64,000 bases of DNA, taken from positions 1 to 64,000 of the forward strand of contig NZ_JARFTR010000287.1 of assembly GCF_029167235.1 (NCBI RefSeq), read 5' to 3'. The translations under genes and the position numbers were made by a program. The notes below the pieces were generated by a model. It was given only the letters and a program-made list of their open reading frames with translations. It made no database searches and was not told where the DNA came from. This DNA is from Kamptonema sp. UHCC 0994 (GTDB lineage: Bacteria; Cyanobacteriota; Cyanobacteriia; Cyanobacteriales; Microcoleaceae). Below are positions 34,132 to 43,203 of the stretch, piece by piece. Every line of letters begins with the position of its first letter. Position 1 is the stretch's first letter.

Positions 34132-34199
34132 TCGCGCGAATAATTCTACTTTTTCTCCATTGCCATACAAATCAACCCTTTTAATCTCGAAACCCAGTA

Positions 34200-34931
34200 T
34201 TAATTAGGAATTGAAATTGGTTTAATAAATTTAGAATTAGCACGAACATAACATATCCCTTTCGGGCTTACCGTCCGCATCCAGGTGGCTCCATTACTTG
34301 ATTGAAAAGCACTAGCCCCTCTAGTCTCAGCTTTAAGGCGATCGCGTCCAGCCCGAAACACAAATTTCACGGCAGCCTCAGCATTGGGTTGAGCGCGGCA
34401 ATTCAACTCACCATCACTCGACACGACTTGCCATGCTGGCCAAGTCAGAAACCCGGCTGTTTCTGATAAATCATTATCGCTATTCTGTGAAGTAAAATTG
34501 CCGTTTTTATCGGCAACTGGTAAAGGCTCTACTAATGTTACCTTGAAAGTTTGACCAATGGATGGGCAATTTGTCCCGCTTTTAACTATTTGAGTTAATT
34601 GTGCTTCAACCTGATTATTCTTTTGGTGTCGCACAATATTAATATCACCAACACAGCTTATTTCTTTCTCTCTTTTGCCAATTAAATCTTCTTTAAAGGT
34701 TCCTTTATAAGTTACGCTGCCTGCTGTTTCTGAAGTATTAATGATTTTAATTTGTCCCATAAAATAGCGATCGCCACTATGACGATAATAAAAATTATTA
34801 TTATTCCTTTGAATTTCGTCAAAGGACAAGGCAAAACTTCGATCGCTATTGGTATAGGTACTTGCACTAGCAGCACTGGCAACAAAAAGTGATAAAGCTC
34901 CCACTAAGCCAGAGACATATCGGAGTTTCAT
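34200..34931 (-). CDS. Exported protein with SH3-like C-terminus
   Basis: About 243 residues from ATG 34931. A signal peptide (YVSGLVGALSLFVASAASAS) is followed by a strand-rich domain (MGQIKIINTSETAGSVTYKG) and a C-terminal 70 residues (LNCRAQPNAEAAVKFVFRAG, then WMRTVSPKGICYVRANSKFI) that look like a bacterial SH3 domain. Four cysteines suggest disulfides. It is probably periplasmic; function unknown. Opposite in strand to its neighbours. Confidence 0.6.
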   Translation of the reverse strand: MKLRYVSGLVGALSLFVASAASASTYTNSDRSFALSFDEIQRNNNNFYYRHSGDRYFMGQIKIINTSETAGSVTYKGTFKEDLIGKREKEISCVGDINIVRHQKNNQVEAQLTQIVKSGTNCPSIGQTFKVTLVEPLPVADKNGNFTSQNSDNDLSETAGFLTWPAWQVVSSDGELNCRAQPNAEAAVKFVFRAGRDRLKAETRGASAFQSSNGATWMRTVSPKGICYVRANSKFIKPISIPN

Positions 34932-35082
34932 ATCTAACACAAATTGGTTGAAACGTTAATATTTTAGCGCACTGAATGGCAATCGCTTTTAAAAAACAGG
35001 GTACTCAGCGCTTTTCATTAAGTTGAGAAGGATAGCGGAGGATATAGACATAAAATGCAAATATCCTCTAGCCCACCCCACA

Positions 35083-36939
35083 ATGCCCTCTCTCATCCCC
35101 TCACTCAACAGTTGCGAAGCCCGAATGACACCGGGAGAGAGACGTTTGGCCATGCGCTTAGAACAAAAGCTCGATCGGGATTACCTCATCTGGTATGACG
35201 TACCCATTGGCAAAAGGCAACTGCACCCCGATTTCATCATCTTGCACCCCATTCGAGGCTTATTGGTGTTAGAAGTCAAAGACTGGAAAATCGACACCAT
35301 CCGCAATGTGACGAGGGCAAGTTGGACAATTTTAGATCGCAATAGCGACAATCCCAAACAAGTAGATAACCCTTTAGAGCAAGCGCGAAAGTATGTATTT
35401 CATGCCGTGAAGTTATTAGAACGCGATGCTGATTTAGTCCACAGCTTCAGCAATCCCTACGCTGGTAAGTGCATAATTCCTTACGGTTATGGTGTTGTTT
35501 TTACCAATATTACGCGCTCAGTTTTCGAGAAACAGGGCTTAGGAGAAGTAATCGAATCAAACTTAGTAATTTGCAAAGATGAAATGCTGGAAAGCGTTGC
35601 TGATAGCGATTTTCAAGAACGTTTGTGGAATATGTTTCCTTACCATTTCGAGCACACTTTAAGCCAGCACCAAATTAATCGCATCCGATGGCATATTTTC
35701 CCAGATATTGCCATTGAGCCATCCCTATTGCCAGAACCAGAAGAGGATACAGAAATTACCCCAGTGGCGATCGCACCTGACCTCATCAAAATTATGGACT
35801 TGCAGCAAGAGCAGTTAGCGCGAAGTCTCAGGGGCGGACATCGTGTAATTCATGGCGTGGCGGGGTCAGGTAAAACCTTAATTCTGGTTTATCGCTGTCA
35901 GTTTTTAGCAGAACAGAGTGACAAACCGATATTGGTACTATGTTTTAATATTTCCCTAGCATCAAAGCTCAGGCAAATACTCAGAGAAAAGGGTATTATT
36001 GAGGGGAAAGTATCAGTACAACATTTTCATAGCTGGTGTATGGAACAGTTGCGACTTTATAACCTACCGTTACCAGATCGCACCATGTACCGAGGCAATG
36101 AATTTGTGGAGCAGTTAGTCTCGCAAGTGATTTTAGGAGTGGAAGCGGGAAATATACCCAAGGGTAAATATGGGGCGGTGCTACTGGATGAAGGGCATGA
36201 TTTTCAACCCGATTGGCTCAAATTAATCGTGCAGATGGTTGACCCCGAAACTAATTCGTTGTTAGTGCTTTACGACGATGCTCAGAGCATTTACGAAAAG
36301 AAAAAACTCGGTAAGTTTAGTTTTGCTAGTGTGGGCATTCAGGCAAGGGGACGGACTACAAGTCTTAAACTCAATTACCGCAATACTGAAGAGATTTTAC
36401 ACTTTGCCTATCAGTTTGCTAAGAATATCATGCAGCCCACAGAAGATAATGAAGAAGATGCGCCCGTACTCCTCAAACCCGAAACTGTGGGCAGACATGG
36501 GGCAAAACCGACATTTACCCGCTTGTCTAGTTTTGCCGCTGAGACAAGGCATATATGCGATCGCATTCGCGAATATAGAGAGCGTGGGATAGCTTGGAAT
36601 GACATCGCGATTGTTTACCGTTTAGGCTTCATGGGGCAATCGCTTAATCAGGCTTTGAAAAATGTTGATATCCCTGTAGAATGGCTCAATGCTGATAGTA
36701 ATAGCCGCTACTACCACCCCGAAGCCCCAAGCGTAAAATTGTTAACAATACACAGCAGTAAGGGGCTAGAATTTCCAGTAGTGTTTATTCCGGGTGTTGG
36801 TTTTATGCCTTCTCAGTCTCAGTCAATTGCTGATGAAGCGAGACTTTTGTACGTGGCCATGACTAGGGCGATGGATTACTTAGAATTGAGTGGCGATCGC
36901 GATTCTGCTTTCGTAGCAAAACTATTAACTGTTAAATAA
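35083..36939 (+). CDS. NERD-domain nuclease fused to a UvrD-like SF1 helicase
   Basis: About 618 residues from ATG 35083. Residues 10-110 form a NERD domain: [38 protein letters not shown] and [11 protein letters not shown] give the D and ExK of a restriction-endonuclease fold. Residues 245 onward are a helicase: [10 protein letters not shown] (Walker A), [13 protein letters not shown] (Walker B with DEGH), [33 protein letters not shown] and [15 protein letters not shown]. Helicase motifs are complete. It starts a tight operon: the next gene begins 2 bp after its stop. Confidence 0.9.
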   Translation: MPSLIPSLNSCEARMTPGERRLAMRLEQKLDRDYLIWYDVPIGKRQLHPDFIILHPIRGLLVLEVKDWKIDTIRNVTRASWTILDRNSDNPKQVDNPLEQARKYVFHAVKLLERDADLVHSFSNPYAGKCIIPYGYGVVFTNITRSVFEKQGLGEVIESNLVICKDEMLESVADSDFQERLWNMFPYHFEHTLSQHQINRIRWHIFPDIAIEPSLLPEPEEDTEITPVAIAPDLIKIMDLQQEQLARSLRGGHRVIHGVAGSGKTLILVYRCQFLAEQSDKPILVLCFNISLASKLRQILREKGIIEGKVSVQHFHSWCMEQLRLYNLPLPDRTMYRGNEFVEQLVSQVILGVEAGNIPKGKYGAVLLDEGHDFQPDWLKLIVQMVDPETNSLLVLYDDAQSIYEKKKLGKFSFASVGIQARGRTTSLKLNYRNTEEILHFAYQFAKNIMQPTEDNEEDAPVLLKPETVGRHGAKPTFTRLSSFAAETRHICDRIREYRERGIAWNDIAIVYRLGFMGQSLNQALKNVDIPVEWLNADSNSRYYHPEAPSVKLLTIHSSKGLEFPVVFIPGVGFMPSQSQSIADEARLLYVAMTRAMDYLELSGDRDSAFVAKLLTVK

Positions 36940-36941
36940 AA

Positions 36942-37478
36942 ATGAAAACGATAAGTAGTGCTAGATTCTTTTTCCTAATGGTCGGACTATTAGCTATTTT
37001 TTGCTGTTTTTCTCTCGTTAGAACAACTTTGGAGAAAGCCACTACTCCCTTGCCTGATAAAGTAGGGTTTTATCTGTTCATGGCATTCTTATTAGCCGTT
37101 TGTTTACTGACTGCCATCAGTTGCTTTTACTTTCTGCTTCCCAAAAACTGGGAGAATTATGAGAAAAGTTACGAATATGATTTAGAGGAAAAGCCACCGC
37201 TAAATATCCAACTTGGAGAAAGTGGCAAGGAATTAGTAAAATCAGATGCTCTCATCACTGAGGATAAATTAGTAGACATTTCCTGTGAAGCATTTTGGAA
37301 CAGTCAGTGGTATGAAGGGAAAATCATCAGACAATTAAAACTACGTACCGGGATTGGCAAACAATTTTGTAGAATTTATCTGGTAGAAATGGGTATGCCA
37401 CCCGTCCGCCAATGGCTTAGTGCTGACCTCATTCGCCAACCGTCAGCGGATAGGTTGGAGCCAGAGGAATATCACTAA
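36942..37478 (+). CDS. Two-helix membrane protein with cytoplasmic domain
   Basis: A 178-residue protein. Residues 7-25 (ARFFFLMVGLLAIFCCFSLV) and 45-68 (FYLFMAFLLAVCLLTAISCF) are membrane helices; the following 110 residues are soluble (DISCEAFWNSQWYEGKIIRQ, FCRIYLVEMGMPPVRQWL), with a Tudor/SH3-like strand pattern. It lies 2 bp from the helicase gene and 40 bp before the AlaRS-like gene. No family recognised. Context suggests that it anchors or senses for the operon. Confidence 0.7.
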   Translation: MKTISSARFFFLMVGLLAIFCCFSLVRTTLEKATTPLPDKVGFYLFMAFLLAVCLLTAISCFYFLLPKNWENYEKSYEYDLEEKPPLNIQLGESGKELVKSDALITEDKLVDISCEAFWNSQWYEGKIIRQLKLRTGIGKQFCRIYLVEMGMPPVRQWLSADLIRQPSADRLEPEEYH

Positions 37479-37518
37479 AAGAAGGGGCTATTTCGGTAAT
37501 TATCACAATTGTGTCAGC

Positions 37519-38826
37519 ATGAATAGTAACCAAATTCGGCAACAATTTATTTCCTTCTATGCTACCAGAGGCCATCAGATTTTCCCCAGTGTACCTTTGA
37601 TTGCAAAACCTCCCAATTTAATGTTGCAAAGTAATCTTTGGACATTACCATTTCATCCTATTTCCTTGGGACAGAAATACTCGCCATTAAGTCATAGTAC
37701 AATTTTACAAAAGCATATTTCTCCGAATATCACTGTTCTCACACAGCGCCATCCTACCTTTTTTGAGATGCTAGGTAACTGGGGCGATTATTCTAAAGAA
37801 CAAGCATTAACTTGGGCTTGGGAACTTTGCACTGAAGTTTATCAATTGCCACCATCCCGATTGGTGGTGAGTGTATATCCAAATGATACTGAAACTATTG
37901 CTATCTGGCGCGATAAAATCGGCGTACCCGAAAATCGTATTATTATCAGCCGCTGGAATTTTTGGCGAAGTCATCCTCATGGTCACTGCGGTAACTCCAC
38001 TCGCATTCACTACGATTGTTACCCAGAAAGAGGTGATGAATTAGTGGAAACAGAAGAAGATATTGAATTTAAATCTAAAGATAAAGAATACTACGAGCGC
38101 GATGACATACTTCCTTACATTTTACCAGAAGAAGATTTGCGATTTCTGAACTTTTACACTCTGGTTTTTATGGATTGTGAGTACCAGCAGTATGGAAATA
38201 AGCGGATTCCTCTCAAGAGGAATTATATTGCGGCTGGGATGGATTTAGAAAAGTTAGCAGCTATTCTGCAACAAGTACCTAGTTTCTATGAAACTGACCT
38301 GATATTTCCGATAATTCAAACTGTGGCTCAAGTTGCCGGAATAGATTACTATCATGTAGATAACTTAACTAAACTTTCTTTGAAAGCGATTGCCGATCAC
38401 GTTCGTGCGGCTGTTCACTTGACTGCTGATTATATTTTCAAACCACCCCAGCGCTGGCCATTGCCTATCCATAAACAAATTAAAATATGGTTGATGCGTT
38501 TGGTATTGCACGCACAACTATTAGGCATTGAGGATTCTTTTATTGAGTTGGTGATTGCTAATACTATTACTTTAGGAGAAACTTTTTATCCTCACCTGCG
38601 AGAACAGCAGTATGAGATTACTACTTTCCTACAACAACAGGAATCTTACTGTTGGAAACTTCTCGATATTGAGCGAGAAAAAGGCCTCGTTACTGGCTAC
38701 CTACTCAATCAATTTTTTCAGACCTATAATTGCTCTATAAAAGTAATTAAGGCCTGGGCGACTTATCAAGGATTAAATCTTGATTGGGCAGAATATAATA
38801 ATATTTTAGGCTCGGAAATTGATTGA
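37519..38826 (+). CDS. AlaRS-like catalytic-domain protein, degenerate, no editing domain
   Basis: A 435-residue protein from ATG 37519. It aligns with the first 450 residues of alanyl-tRNA synthetase: IRQQFISFYATRGHQIFPS, RHPTFFEMLGNWGDY, RLVVSVYPNDTETIAIWRDK, HGHCGNSTRIHYD, LVFMDCEYQ, AGMDLEKLAAILQ and SLKAIADHVRAAVHL, the last being the AlaRS-type HIR segment. The editing, oxyanion and C-Ala domains are missing. Motif 3 reads GMDLEK where AlaRS has GMGLER, and the usual CGPCTEI became CGNSTRI. It may activate an amino acid without charging tRNA, or bind tRNA-like ligands. It closes the NERD-helicase operon. Confidence 0.85.
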   Translation: MNSNQIRQQFISFYATRGHQIFPSVPLIAKPPNLMLQSNLWTLPFHPISLGQKYSPLSHSTILQKHISPNITVLTQRHPTFFEMLGNWGDYSKEQALTWAWELCTEVYQLPPSRLVVSVYPNDTETIAIWRDKIGVPENRIIISRWNFWRSHPHGHCGNSTRIHYDCYPERGDELVETEEDIEFKSKDKEYYERDDILPYILPEEDLRFLNFYTLVFMDCEYQQYGNKRIPLKRNYIAAGMDLEKLAAILQQVPSFYETDLIFPIIQTVAQVAGIDYYHVDNLTKLSLKAIADHVRAAVHLTADYIFKPPQRWPLPIHKQIKIWLMRLVLHAQLLGIEDSFIELVIANTITLGETFYPHLREQQYEITTFLQQQESYCWKLLDIEREKGLVTGYLLNQFFQTYNCSIKVIKAWATYQGLNLDWAEYNNILGSEID

Positions 38827-38995
38827 TTTCATATTTTTTGAGAGTGTAATTATTCATTAAAAATTTGAGTGAAGAATTTTCTGCATTGCTCTAAAATAGC
38901 AAATTTATTTTGCCCTTCCTTATCACTGTGAAAAAAACTACTAATTTTCAAGCTCTGTAGTTTCTCGATTTGCTTTGTTAGCAAAATGCAAACCC

Positions 38996-39568
38996 CTATT
39001 TACCAAAGGGCTGACCCCACCATTGCCAGCATTCTTTGTTAAACGGGGAACGCCACTTATAAATTAACTCAGATTCTAACTTCAGCCGTTGTTTGCGATC
39101 GCTAGGTGCTCCATACCAAAAAGCAATCCCAACAGCCACATCAAAGGAATAGCGTCGGTGCAGTTCAATGTAGTGCAAAATGTAGCGATGGCAATAGTGA
39201 TTAACCCACCGTTGTTTAGGCGTGAGTTCCGTTTCTCCAACATACAGCAACAATGGTAAAGTATTGTCAACAACGAAATAGAGGCAAGTGCGATCGCCAG
39301 GGTCGGGCAGTTCGAGACAAGAAAGGTTTTGGAATTGCAAGCCGAAGGGCTTTATTTCGTTGGAATCATAAGGGTTAGGAGCAATGTCGAACAGAGTTTT
39401 TTGCTCTGGCTGACGAATATTAGCCGATTGTTGATAGTCAAATATCCGTTGCTTCCATTGGAGTAGGGAGTTAGCAGTCATTAGCAATTGAGGCTGAGTG
39501 ACGTTAGGTTTGGGGTTAAAGTCCGGGAAAAGTTCTAATTGTTTCATTAATTTTAGGAGTTTCTTCAC
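38996..39568 (-). CDS. GIY-YIG-like nuclease, copy 2
   Basis: A 190-residue paralogue of the gene at 5532-6092. From residue 70 on the two are nearly identical (CLYFVVDN, LLLYVGETE, PKQRWVNHYCHRYI, KLESELIYKWRSPFNKECWQ), while the first 40 residues differ. The catalytic elements of the fold are present. The two copies on opposite strands suggest duplication by a mobile element. Start could be the ATG at 39568 or the one at 39547. Confidence 0.75.
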   Translation of the reverse strand: MKKLLKLMKQLELFPDFNPKPNVTQPQLLMTANSLLQWKQRIFDYQQSANIRQPEQKTLFDIAPNPYDSNEIKPFGLQFQNLSCLELPDPGDRTCLYFVVDNTLPLLLYVGETELTPKQRWVNHYCHRYILHYIELHRRYSFDVAVGIAFWYGAPSDRKQRLKLESELIYKWRSPFNKECWQWWGQPFGK

Positions 39569-39669
39569 TTGCAGATTACAACTATTTTGTCTTAATTCAA
39601 ACCTGCTGAGAGTGGTTCAAACAGCCGATCCTTCAGAATACTAGGATCTGATGATGAACTTTGACTCAT

Positions 39670-40029
39670 CTAGTCTTGACCTTCCATCTCCAACTGGTAA
39701 ATTCGCAAGCTAGGATGTTCGCCCATCAGTCGCCAATAAAACCCAGCAGGAGGTAAGGATGGTCGCTCTCCCAGACGGTACAAGAATATCGGCTCATTTC
39801 GCATCAGTGCAGTTAATATTTCCCTTTCTCTATCCTGCCCATCGTTCCAGATGAGATGAGCTTTGCCGAAGTACCCGGCATTAATTAAACTCGAAAACAA
39901 CCATTCCATCAGGGCTTGCTGTTGTTCATAGGTGAGGGTTGTTTGCCCGTAACTGTCAATTGTTAGTTGTTGGGATTTGGGTTTGAGGGAACTGAGCAAG
40001 GCAGTGGCTAGGTTGAGGTATTTTTTCAT
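39670..40029 (-). CDS. Hypothetical protein
   Basis: A 119-residue protein: a basic helix (YLNLATALLSSLKPKSQQL), a second helix (EQQQALMEWLFSSLINAGYF), then a compact half with W, R and P residues (PPAGFYWRLMGEHPSLRIYQ). No known motif. It lies downstream of the coiled-coil gene at 40121 on the same strand and may share its transcript. Confidence 0.6.
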   Translation of the reverse strand: MKKYLNLATALLSSLKPKSQQLTIDSYGQTTLTYEQQQALMEWLFSSLINAGYFGKAHLIWNDGQDREREILTALMRNEPIFLYRLGERPSLPPAGFYWRLMGEHPSLRIYQLEMEGQD

Positions 40030-40120
40030 TAGCAGTAGAACTGAAAGTTTTCAGTATTTACTCCATCACTGCATGAATTAGGGGGTAAATGAGCAGTCGA
40101 TGCTGATGCTGTTGGCGAAG

Positions 40121-40648
40121 TCAAAAAATGCTCGTGTTTGGGTAAGTCAATTCAGCGATGAAACGATTGAGAGCTTTTTGAACAGCTTTGTATCCAGGGG
40201 CTTGCTTGCCTAATTTCAACTCAAGCAAAATGCGATCTCGCGCAGCGAGCAAGCTTCGCTTATCGCGTAAAAGCTCAAGTTCTACTGTTTGGGAGAAAGC
40301 AATTGCTGTTTGTTCACTCAACACAGTATTCTTTTGAGTGAGATTTTGTATTTCCGCTTTGAGTACTTCTATTTCCTCCTCATACCGTGTATTACTCGGC
40401 AGAGACTCCATATTTTTCCGTGTATTACTTGGATAGAGGGAATCGTTTCCCCGTGTATTACTTGGAGGAACTGTACTTGGCAGAGCATTTTCGCGAATAA
40501 TATGCTCTAAATAGTCAGCCCTAGTAAGACCCAAGCATTCAGATCTGATGCCCAAAGCTACCCAAGTGGAATCAGTTAGTCTCAATGAGCGAACTAAACG
40601 ATAGTCTTCGTTTTTCAGCGCAAACTTTCCCTGGATATCACGTTTCAT
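40121..40648 (-). CDS. Coiled-coil protein with PSNTR repeats, possible DNA-binding plasmid protein
   Basis: A 175-residue protein. The N-terminal 50 residues (VRSLRLTDSTWVALGIRSEC, LTRADYLEHIIRE) resemble a helix-turn-helix. Residues 59-86 contain three 11-residue repeats starting PSNTR, encoded by the operator-like DNA repeats at 40385-40465. A coiled coil follows (EIEVLKAEIQNLTQKNTVLS), then a basic end. The layout is like KfrA-type plasmid proteins that bind their own promoter, but I cannot name the family. Confidence 0.65.
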   Translation of the reverse strand: MKRDIQGKFALKNEDYRLVRSLRLTDSTWVALGIRSECLGLTRADYLEHIIRENALPSTVPPSNTRGNDSLYPSNTRKNMESLPSNTRYEEEIEVLKAEIQNLTQKNTVLSEQTAIAFSQTVELELLRDKRSLLAARDRILLELKLGKQAPGYKAVQKALNRFIAELTYPNTSIF

Positions 40649-40840
40649 AATCGCTGATCCATGTATTACACCGTAATTTTAGCTCATAACGTGAGTTCGA
40701 TGGGCTGGCGATCGCGAAAAAACCAGGGACGATTGGCTAGGCGATCGCTTTTCCGTGAATTGTGACCACCCAAGACGCTTAAAATTTCCATCGAACTCAC
40801 GTCTCATAAGGTAGCAGAGCCTTTTCCATGTATTACATGG
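40385..40840. repeat. Five near-palindromic 15-bp elements
   Basis: CCGTGTATTACTCGG (40385-40399), CCGTGTATTACTTGG (40418-40432 and 40451-40465), CCATGTATTACACCG (40659-40673) and CCATGTATTACATGG (40826-40840). The last is a perfect dyad about its central T. Three are in phase at 33-bp spacing inside the gene at 40121-40648 and two are upstream of its start. They look like binding sites for a regulator, plausibly that gene's own product. Confidence 0.75.
40690..40801. repeat. Inverted repeat, 112-bp span
   Basis: CGTGAGTTCGATGG (40690-40703) recurs inverted as CCATCGAACTCACG (40788-40801), 14 of 14 bp. The intervening 84 bp hold two HIP1-like octamers. It lies between two of the CCATGTATTAC sites upstream of the coiled-coil gene. 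It could be a small mobile hairpin element or part of the promoter. Confidence 0.7.
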
Positions 40841-40893
40841 GAAAAGATGATTTTAACAGATATTATTGGTAATTTGGATTGAAAGCTCTTGCT

Positions 40894-42549
40894 TCAAACT
40901 GGCTCTGGAGCTAGAGCGGCAAATCGAGCAATTCTGGTTTTCGCGTGGGTTCGACCATGTAACCAAGCAACCATCCGCACCACATTGAGAGCCACAGCAG
41001 TCAACAAGTGCTGGAGTCGGACTTTAACCAAACCAATGTAGCGAGCTTGTCGCAGCCCCAAAGTTGCAATTCCTTGAGATAGCGTTCCCTCAACTCCCGC
41101 TCTGGTGTCATAGAGTTTTTGCCAGTCAGTGGAAAGCTGTTGTTGTCGCACGGTTTGCAGTGCCTGGTATTCAGCTTTTGGACGCAGTGTCAGTTCTCTT
41201 GGCTCAGTTTTCGAGCGGGTGCATAAAGCACGGGCGTTGCAAAGTCGGCAAGTTTTGCGAGGAAATCTCACGTTAATTACTGCATTGCCCCATTTGTCCT
41301 GAGTCGGAACCCAGTTTTTGGTACTTTTTTTACCTTGGGGACAAGTCACCCGTTTTGTATTCCAGTTCACTGTGAACTGGCTGATGTCATAACCACCAGG
41401 TGTTTTAGCTTGCCAACTAACATTGGGGCGAACAGGCCCAACTAAATCTATTCCATAACGCTTATGGCTGGTGACGATCAGATTACTATCGACATAGCCA
41501 GCATCAACAATGTGTTGACTGGGAAGCAGGTCTTTGGCGGCCAATGCCTCGTGGATAAGTGCAGTCTGGGTAACATCTGAAACTTGAGCTTGAGTGGTAA
41601 TAGCATGAGTGATTAAATGGACTTGGTTCCGATCGCAAGTTTCGGTTAGATGCACTTTATACCCAGTCCAAGTCACACTGCGTTTGTTACCAAAGCGAGC
41701 ATCGATGTCATAAGGAGAGTCAAAACGACTACCACAAGGAGCTAAGTCGCTGGCAGCCCGCAATCTTACTTGCTCATTCTCCACATAATATTGATGTATC
41801 CAAGTCAGTCGCAAAATTTCGACGGCTGGCACAAGCCTGAGCCAATTTGGGACATCTTCTGCCCACACAGCTATCAGTAATTGCATACCATCTGTGCCAA
41901 TTATCTCGGCATATTCCTTACGAGCAGCAATGCCTTTGGGTAGGCGATACTCTTCTATGGCACGACCGTAGCGTTCAAACCATTCCTCTGGCACCCATGA
42001 ACGTAACCAGTCTGGCGCAACTGTAGCTAGGTCATTGAGGGCTGCACGTAGGGTTTCACCTACCCCTTCTAGTCGGTTCAAGTTGCGAATAGCAGCCAGC
42101 ACATGGGTAGAATCTGTGCGCTGTTTTCCTCTTTCTTTGAGCCATCCGCGTTCTTTGAATTGCTTCAGTAAAGTGTCTAGCAGTTGTTGCTCTGCACCAC
42201 CAGTTATCAATCGGGTGCGAAATTCACATAATACAGAGAAGTCAAACCCTGGGTCAGTCAATTCCAACCCCAAAACATATTTCCAATCAATCCTACTACG
42301 GACAGCTTCAGCAGCTTGTCGATCTGGCAAATCCTCAATAAATTGCAGCACACAGATTAACGCCAGTCGCCAAGGTGTAACTGTTGGTTGACCATGAGTG
42401 GGATACAAGGCGGTAAAGTCACTGTCACTGTAAAGTGTGCCAATTTCATCTCGCAGTGTCAGATAAAGGTTCCCTTTTGGGAAAGCAGCACGGGCGACAC
42501 GAACTGTTTCCTCTGGCACAGGACTGATGGGTTGTGGTTTTAGTGACAT
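40894..42549 (-). CDS. IS1182-family-like transposase
   Basis: A 551-residue protein from ATG 42549, which has AGGAGAG 10 bp upstream. It has the DDE transposase form: an N-terminal domain (ALYPTHGQPTVTPWRLALIC, DRQAAEAVRSRIDWKYVLG), TDSTHVLAAIR, then HIVDAGYVDSNL (Asp) and GVEGTLSQGIATLGLRQARY (Glu). A cysteine-rich insert (CPQGK, CRLCNARALCT) is typical of the family. No frameshift. I could not define the inverted repeats of the element. Confidence 0.9.
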   Translation of the reverse strand: MSLKPQPISPVPEETVRVARAAFPKGNLYLTLRDEIGTLYSDSDFTALYPTHGQPTVTPWRLALICVLQFIEDLPDRQAAEAVRSRIDWKYVLGLELTDPGFDFSVLCEFRTRLITGGAEQQLLDTLLKQFKERGWLKERGKQRTDSTHVLAAIRNLNRLEGVGETLRAALNDLATVAPDWLRSWVPEEWFERYGRAIEEYRLPKGIAARKEYAEIIGTDGMQLLIAVWAEDVPNWLRLVPAVEILRLTWIHQYYVENEQVRLRAASDLAPCGSRFDSPYDIDARFGNKRSVTWTGYKVHLTETCDRNQVHLITHAITTQAQVSDVTQTALIHEALAAKDLLPSQHIVDAGYVDSNLIVTSHKRYGIDLVGPVRPNVSWQAKTPGGYDISQFTVNWNTKRVTCPQGKKSTKNWVPTQDKWGNAVINVRFPRKTCRLCNARALCTRSKTEPRELTLRPKAEYQALQTVRQQQLSTDWQKLYDTRAGVEGTLSQGIATLGLRQARYIGLVKVRLQHLLTAVALNVVRMVAWLHGRTHAKTRIARFAALAPEPV

Positions 42550-42618
42550 ATCCCTAACTCTCCTGGGTATATATAGTACCAATTTTAGAGTGACACTCTA
42601 CGGAATTCCTGTCTACTT

Positions 42619-42894
42619 TTGACTTCGCCAACAGCATCGACTGCTCATTTCACCCCGTACAACCGCACTGTGGCTGAAGTCCTCTTTGATACACCCAACG
42701 GCGAACAATCGGTGCAGGAGGAAATGCTCAAAGCTGGATTCGCTTACCATTACAAGCAATTCAGCGGCAACTGCCACAATGCTGATGTGTTCGACACCGC
42801 AGAGGATATCGGGCGATCGCAAAAGCTGGGAGTGTGGCGACTTCCTGGTGGCGGTCAGCGTCCTTGGGATTATCGAAAGCAGAACAGGAGCTGA
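42619..42894 (+). pseudogene. C-terminal half of a staphylococcal-nuclease-like (thermonuclease) gene
   Basis: The frame from about 42655 reads YNRTVAEVLFDTPNGEQSV, EEMLKAGFAYHYKQF, NCHNADVFDTAEDIGRSQKL and GVWRLPGGGQRPWDYRKQ, the second half of SNase-type nucleases. The catalytic Arg-Asp-Glu region of the N-terminal half is missing; upstream is the IS1182-like element and a segment duplicated at 40090-40125. It is a remnant left by rearrangement. Confidence 0.8.
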
Positions 42895-43008
42895 TGTACG
42901 CGGGCGCAGCGGTATACACCAAAGTTATCGGGAGCGATCGAATACTAAGGGAGCGCGACAACTTCTTAATGGTGATGAAAAACCGTGAAATTATCCTAAA
43001 CCAAAACG

Positions 43009-43203
43009 TTAATTGGGGTTGCGGAATTGTTGTTTTGCCCAGTCAAACAGTTCGTCGTAGCTGGAATAAGCGCACAGTATCCGCGAACAATCGCCTTTTT
43101 TGCTTGCGGCGATAACTTTGCCGTTTCTATCTCTCAGGTTCCTACGATCGCATACCACAAACTCAGCATCAGGCACAAACTTGCTAAATGTTGTGGAATC
43201 AAA
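43009..43203 (-). pseudogene. Possible small gene fragment overlapping the end of the polyferredoxin gene
   Basis: A second minus frame reads FVPDAEFVVCDRRNLRDRNG, KVIAASKKGDCSRILCAYSS and YDELFDWAKQQFRNPN before TAA 43009. Composition looks protein-like. It overlaps the last codons of the 43134 gene in another frame and lacks an ATG. It may be a remnant, with the larger gene's C-terminus altered at the junction. Confidence 0.35.

Noticed and set aside
42035-42391. Plus frame inside the IS1182-like transposase
   Set aside because: Antisense shadow of the transposase.
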